Of a stretch of 29,334 bases of DNA, positions 25,460 through 29,334 are shown in pieces. Location of the stretch: NCBI RefSeq assembly GCF_903642095.1, contig NZ_CAHJWD020000517.1:1-29334 (forward strand). Direction: 5' to 3'. Under the pieces are notes generated by a model. It had not been told where the DNA came from. It made no database searches and saw only the letters and a program-made list of their open reading frames with translations. The position numbers and the translations under genes were made by a program. The stretch comes from Bathymodiolus brooksi thiotrophic gill symbiont. Its GTDB lineage: Bacteria; Pseudomonadota; Gammaproteobacteria; PS1; Pseudothioglobaceae. Every line of letters starts with the position of its first letter. Within the stretch, counting starts at the first letter, position 1.

Positions 25460-26770
25460 TTGGAATTATTTGACAAGCAAAAAGAGGCAGTCGGTCAAGG
25501 CGAACGAACGCTATTGGTTTATGTGGAACTTCCTACCAATCGACATATCCACAATGGAAGAGATGAATTCTTAGAATTGGCAAAATCTTCTGGACTGAAT
25601 GTCATTAAAGATTTAAAAGTTACTCGTAATAACGCCAAGGCTAAGTATTTTATTGGCTCAGGTAAGGTAGAAGAACTGACAGAATTAGTGAAAGAATTAG
25701 AACTTGATTTGGTCATTTTTTCTTCCGAGCTATCTCCATCGCAAGAGCGAAATTTAGAAAAAGACCTTGAATGTCAAGTAATGGATCGTACTGGCTTAAT
25801 TTTGGATATTTTCTCTCTTAGAGCAAGTTCATTTGAAGGTAAATTACAAGTAGAGTTAGCACAACTTAGGCATTTGTCCACACGATTGGTGCGTGGTTGG
25901 ACGCATTTAGAACGGCAAAAAGGTGGCATTGGCCTTCGAGGTCCAGGTGAAACGCAACTCGAAACAGACAAACGATTAATTGCCGTACGCATTAAAAATA
26001 TTAGTAAGCGCTTAGAGAAAGTACATAAGCAACGCGATTTAGGTAGAAAATCACGCCTTAAAAATGCATTGCCAATGATTGCTTTAGCCGGTTATACTAA
26101 CGCTGGAAAATCCACGCTGTTTAATTATATAACCAAAGCAGAAGTGTTTGCTAACGATCAATTATTTGCCACTTTAGATTCCACTATTAGACGAGTGATA
26201 TTACCTGCTTCTGGTGAAGCAGTCATTGCCGATACGGTTGGTTTTATTCAAAACTTGCCACACGATTTAGTGGCAGCCTTTAAGTCAACTTTGGAAGAAA
26301 CTCGACAGGCGAATGTGCTATTACATATAGTTGATGCCGCTGATGAATATAAAATAGAGAAAATTGAGCAAGTACAAGTCATTATTTCTGACATTGAGGC
26401 TGACAAAGTCCCAAGTATTTTGGTAATGAATAAAATCGATTGTTTGGATAATCTTTCACCAAGATTGGACAGAGATGAAAATGGTAGAATTTTCCGTGTG
26501 TGGATTTCTGCACATACAGGCGATGGCATTGAGTTTCTTTATCAAGCACTAGCCGAACAGTTAAGCGGTATGATGACGCGTGCTAAAATACAGATTGATG
26601 TGAAAAGCGCCTATATTCGTAGTGAAATTCACAATATTGGTTATATCCATAATGAAAAAGTGGATGATTTTGGGCAGTGGGTACTTGAAATTAATGTAAC
26701 TCATCACTATCTATTTAAATTACTAAGCTTAAAAGGTGTGACGCTATTATGGGAACAGAAGACGCAATAA
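25460..26770 (+). CDS. hflX: Ribosome-associated GTPase HflX (TTG start)
   Basis: HflX is a GTPase that splits stalled or heat-damaged 70S ribosomes. The 436-residue protein has the N-terminal HflX domain with DRTGLILDIFSLRASSFEGK (about 109-128) and the coiled-coil linker carrying GGIGLRGPGETQLETDKR (155-172). The GTPase domain follows: G1 GYTNAGKST (211-219), G3 DTVG (258-261), G4 NKID (324-327), G5 SAHTG (350-354). The TTG at 25460 (MELFDKQKEAVGQGERTLLV) is used because no ATG or GTG occurs near the family's usual N-terminus; GAG lies about six bases upstream. In many gammaproteobacteria hflX follows hfq; here it sits between clpX and lon. It overlaps lon by 22 bases. Confidence 0.95.
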   Translation: MELFDKQKEAVGQGERTLLVYVELPTNRHIHNGRDEFLELAKSSGLNVIKDLKVTRNNAKAKYFIGSGKVEELTELVKELELDLVIFSSELSPSQERNLEKDLECQVMDRTGLILDIFSLRASSFEGKLQVELAQLRHLSTRLVRGWTHLERQKGGIGLRGPGETQLETDKRLIAVRIKNISKRLEKVHKQRDLGRKSRLKNALPMIALAGYTNAGKSTLFNYITKAEVFANDQLFATLDSTIRRVILPASGEAVIADTVGFIQNLPHDLVAAFKSTLEETRQANVLLHIVDAADEYKIEKIEQVQVIISDIEADKVPSILVMNKIDCLDNLSPRLDRDENGRIFRVWISAHTGDGIEFLYQALAEQLSGMMTRAKIQIDVKSAYIRSEIHNIGYIHNEKVDDFGQWVLEINVTHHYLFKLLSLKGVTLLWEQKTQ

Positions 26771-29085
26771 GTACAATCAATTTGAATCAAGAGTTAGTGC
26801 CATTACTACCATTACGAGATGTAGTCGTTTTCCCACATACGGTGATGCCACTTTTTATTGGTAGAAAAAGTTCTGTAAATGCCATTACTCAAGCAATGAG
26901 CACCAATAAATATATTTTTTTAGTGGCACAAAAAGACGAGAAAACCGAAGAGCCAAAAAATCAAGATTTACATATAGTTGGCACTTTAGCAACCATTTTA
27001 CAAATGTTGAAACTGCCTGATGGCACCATTAAAGTATTGGTTGAAGGTGTCAAGCGTGCTGAGATTAAAGAATTTGTTGAAGCTGATGGTTATACTGGAG
27101 TTAAAGTAAATGAACTTAGCCTTAAGGTTGGTGAAAATGTTGAAGTTGAGACAATGATGCGTTTGGCATTAGAAAACTTTGAATCCTACATTAAACTTAA
27201 CAAAAAAGTCCCAGAAGAAGTGCTTAATATGCTCAAAGATATGAGTGATGTTGAGCGTTTTAGTGATATTATTATTGCTAATTTGACGCTAAAAACTGCT
27301 GAGAAACAAGAACTTTTGAGCAGTAGCGATACACAAACTCGATTGGATAAAATTTTATTAGCAATTCAAGGTGAGATTGATGTTTTAGATACTGAGAAAA
27401 AAATTCAATCTCGTGTGCGAAAACAAATGGAATCCAACCAGCGTGATTATTATTTGAATGAGCAAATGAAGTCCATTCAAAAAGAATTAGGGCAAGCAGA
27501 AGACGAAAATGAAATTGAAGATTTGCAGGTAAAAATCAATAAAGCCAAGATGCCAAAAGATGCTAAAAAGCAGGCGGAAGGAGAACTAAAAAAACTTTCA
27601 CGAATGTCATCACACTCATCTGATGCGTCAATCATTCGCACTTATATTGAAAATCTTTGCGATGTGCCATGGAAAAAACAAACGAAAATCAATAAAAATC
27701 TAACTAAAGCACAAAAAATTTTAGATGACGACCATTATGGCTTGGATAAAGTTAAAGAGCGTATTTTAGAGCATCTTGCAGTGCAAACGCGTGTTACCCA
27801 TAATAAGGCAAACATTCTATGTTTAGTGGGTCCTCCGGGCGTTGGAAAAACCTCTCTTGGTGAGTCAATTGCCAAAGCAGTCAACCGCAAATATGTGCGT
27901 ATGGCACTTGGTGGCGTTAGGGATGAGGCAGAAATTCGTGGACACAGGCGCACTTATATTGGTGCAATGCCGGGTTCTATTGTTCAAAAAATGCAAAAAG
28001 TAAAAGTGAAAAACCCACTATTTTTGCTTGATGAAATTGATAAAATGGCATCAGATTATCGAGGCGACCCTTCCAGTGCAATGTTAGAGGTGTTAGACCC
28101 TGAGCAAAATCACACTTTTAATGATCATTACATAGAAGTGGATTATGATTTGTCTCAGGTGATGTTTGTGGCAACGGCTAATGTATTAGATTTGCCACAA
28201 CCACTATTAGATAGGATGGAAATTATTGAACTATCTGGTTATACCGAAGATGAAAAAGTGCAAATTGCCAAGCGTCATTTGATTAAAAAATCGATGAAAA
28301 ATAATGGCATTAGTGCTGATGAAATTGCCTTTAAAGATTCTGCCATTCTTGACATCGTTCGTTATTATACGCGTGAGGCAGGTGTGCGTAATTTGAGCAG
28401 AATTCTTAGCACTATTTGTCGAAAGATAGTTAAAGAAGTGGTATTGAAAAAACGCAAAACCAAGGCTGTTATTAGTGACAAAACACTGGAAAAATATCTT
28501 GGCGTGCACAAACACCGTTTTGGCTTAGCAGAAGAGAATAACCAAGTTGGCGAAGTAACAGGTTTGGCGTGGACATCGGTAGGTGGTGATTTACTCACCA
28601 TTGAAGCCGCTATTTACAAAGGCAAAGGCAAACTTAATTACACAGGTCAACTCGGTGATGTAATGAAAGAATCCATTCAAGCAGCAATGAGTGTTACTCG
28701 CACTCGTGCCAAAGAACTTAAAATTGCCAATGACTTCCAAGAAAAGTTAGATATTCATATCCATGTTCCTGACGGTGCTACGCCAAAAGATGGGCCAAGT
28801 GCAGGTGCAGCGATGTGCACAGCCTTAGTATCAGTATTAACAGGTCGTAAAGTTAAAGCCGATGTGGCAATGACTGGAGAAATCACTCTTCGTGGAGAAA
28901 TCACACCAATTGGTGGATTGAAGGAAAAAATGCTTGCCGCACTTCGTGGTGGCATTAAAACGGTTATTATTCCGCATGATAACGAACGAGAACTTTCTGA
29001 AGTGCCTGAAAAAATCAAAGGCAAACTTAAGATAATCAAGGTTAAGTGGATTGATGAAGTGTTGGATATTGCTTTAGAAAAATAG
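26749..29085 (+). CDS. lon: ATP-dependent protease Lon
   Basis: Lon is the cytoplasmic AAA+ serine protease for misfolded and regulatory proteins. The 778 residues comprise the N-terminal substrate-binding domain (VPLLPLRDVVVFPHTVMPLF at about 17-36) and a long coiled coil around 215-285. The ATPase has Walker A GPPGVGKT at 361-368 and Walker B LFLLDEID at 424-431. The protease domain carries the catalytic Ser684 in PKDGPSAG and Lys727 in GGLKEKML. The ATG lies inside hflX; AAAAGGTG is ten bases upstream. Being embedded in hflX, it has no separate intergenic promoter, though one inside hflX cannot be excluded. A strong terminator follows. Confidence 0.98.
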   Translation: MGTEDAISTINLNQELVPLLPLRDVVVFPHTVMPLFIGRKSSVNAITQAMSTNKYIFLVAQKDEKTEEPKNQDLHIVGTLATILQMLKLPDGTIKVLVEGVKRAEIKEFVEADGYTGVKVNELSLKVGENVEVETMMRLALENFESYIKLNKKVPEEVLNMLKDMSDVERFSDIIIANLTLKTAEKQELLSSSDTQTRLDKILLAIQGEIDVLDTEKKIQSRVRKQMESNQRDYYLNEQMKSIQKELGQAEDENEIEDLQVKINKAKMPKDAKKQAEGELKKLSRMSSHSSDASIIRTYIENLCDVPWKKQTKINKNLTKAQKILDDDHYGLDKVKERILEHLAVQTRVTHNKANILCLVGPPGVGKTSLGESIAKAVNRKYVRMALGGVRDEAEIRGHRRTYIGAMPGSIVQKMQKVKVKNPLFLLDEIDKMASDYRGDPSSAMLEVLDPEQNHTFNDHYIEVDYDLSQVMFVATANVLDLPQPLLDRMEIIELSGYTEDEKVQIAKRHLIKKSMKNNGISADEIAFKDSAILDIVRYYTREAGVRNLSRILSTICRKIVKEVVLKKRKTKAVISDKTLEKYLGVHKHRFGLAEENNQVGEVTGLAWTSVGGDLLTIEAAIYKGKGKLNYTGQLGDVMKESIQAAMSVTRTRAKELKIANDFQEKLDIHIHVPDGATPKDGPSAGAAMCTALVSVLTGRKVKADVAMTGEITLRGEITPIGGLKEKMLAALRGGIKTVIIPHDNERELSEVPEKIKGKLKIIKVKWIDEVLDIALEK

Positions 29086-29113
29086 TATTTAATTCCCATT
29101 TATTCAATATAAA

Positions 29114-29147
29114 AAAATAGGTGCTTAAAGCACCTATTTTATTTTTT
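29114..29147 (+). terminator. Intrinsic terminator after lon
   Basis: AAAATAGGTGC (29114-29124), loop TTAAA, then its exact complement to 29140, followed by A and six T's. The 11-bp stem with flanking A and T runs could work in both directions. It closes the tig-clpP-clpX-hflX-lon cluster. Confidence 0.9.
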
Positions 29148-29238
29148 AAGCCACTTCTTTATATTAATAACCATCAGTTCTATCAAGAATTGCCAGTAGC
29201 TCGTTTTTAAAATAGGCTTATCTTAAGTTGAAGCGAAT

Positions 29239-29334
29239 TCAATCCATAAGTGCAACATTTTCATTCAAAAAACAGTCTTTGCTAATGACTAGAATTAGCC
29301 TCCTAGTCACCAAATTGAATGCTTTTGGTGTGAC
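29239..29334 (-). pseudogene. Possible C-terminal remnant of an IS transposase
   Basis: On the minus strand a frame is open from the window edge to a TGA at 29239-29241, reading VTPKAFNLVTRRLILVISKD and then CFLNENVALMD. The GTTGCACTTATGGATTGAATTC-like tail of this strand and a product ending in a VAL-containing tail recall the 3' ends of IS30-type elements, from memory. Without the rest of the element this is only suggestive; the middle part does not look like an intact transposase, so it may be degraded. Nearby TGACTAG and CTAGTCA form a 7-bp inverted repeat. It could also be a non-coding tail. Confidence 0.25.

Noticed and set aside
28231..28601. Two overlapping minus-strand frames opposite lon
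   Set aside because: They lie in the conserved ATPase and protease region of Lon and have no independent evidence.

Overview
This window is a chromosomal housekeeping segment from an AT-rich gammaproteobacterium. Translated ribosomal proteins, RpoA, SecY, Mpl, Cca, EngB, trigger factor, ClpPX, HflX and Lon all read as gammaproteobacterial. Low GC, compact spacing, a TauE/SafE-type anion exporter and two periplasmic c-type cytochromes would suit a thiotrophic SUP05/Thioglobaceae-like lineage (free-living or symbiont). That placement is inference, not proof.

Bases 1-14384 hold the 3' end of tuf, then one uninterrupted plus-strand S10-spc-alpha ribosomal protein cluster: rpsJ-rplC-rplD-rplW-rplB-rpsS-rplV-rpsC-rplP-rpmC-rpsQ-rplN-rplX-rplE-rpsN-rpsH-rplF-rplR-rpsE-rpmD-rplO-secY-rpmJ, then rpsM-rpsK-rpsD-rpoA-rplQ, extended by rpsU and yqeY. 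Genes are a few bases apart or overlap. Clear promoter-like sites lie before rpsJ and, with a perfect TTGACA-N17-TATAAT, between rpmJ and rpsM. The space before rpsJ is too short for an E. coli-style L4 attenuator, and there is almost no room for a separate spc promoter before rplN.

Bases 14385-14747 are the only long gap. It holds a 28-bp perfect palindrome and, directly beside it, a 163-bp MITE-like element with 18-bp terminal inverted repeats (one mismatch) flanked by ATTAA direct repeats. This is the main accessory DNA in the window.

Bases 14748-21027 carry a TauE/SafE-like permease (+) convergent with mpl (-, peptidoglycan recycling), divergent cca (+, tRNA CCA end, lacking the HD domain), then a minus-strand pair engB and an AddB-like PD-(D/E)XK nuclease with iron-sulfur cysteines, whose 3' end overlaps cca by 21 bases.

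Bases 21105-22174 encode a small c-type cytochrome and a dihaem cytochrome c4-like protein, each followed by an intrinsic terminator. Bases 22236-29147 hold the protein quality-control cluster tig-clpP-clpX-hflX-lon, ending in a strong terminator. The classical tig-clpP-clpX-lon order is interrupted by hflX, which overlaps lon. The last ~100 bases may be the degraded end of an insertion sequence on the minus strand.

I see no CRISPR array, tRNA, rRNA, phage gene or defence system. I did not find a novel multi-gene system. The points worth a second look are the MITE, the orphan AddB-like nuclease, the altered regulatory layout of the ribosomal cluster, and lineage-specific tails on L3 and L30.
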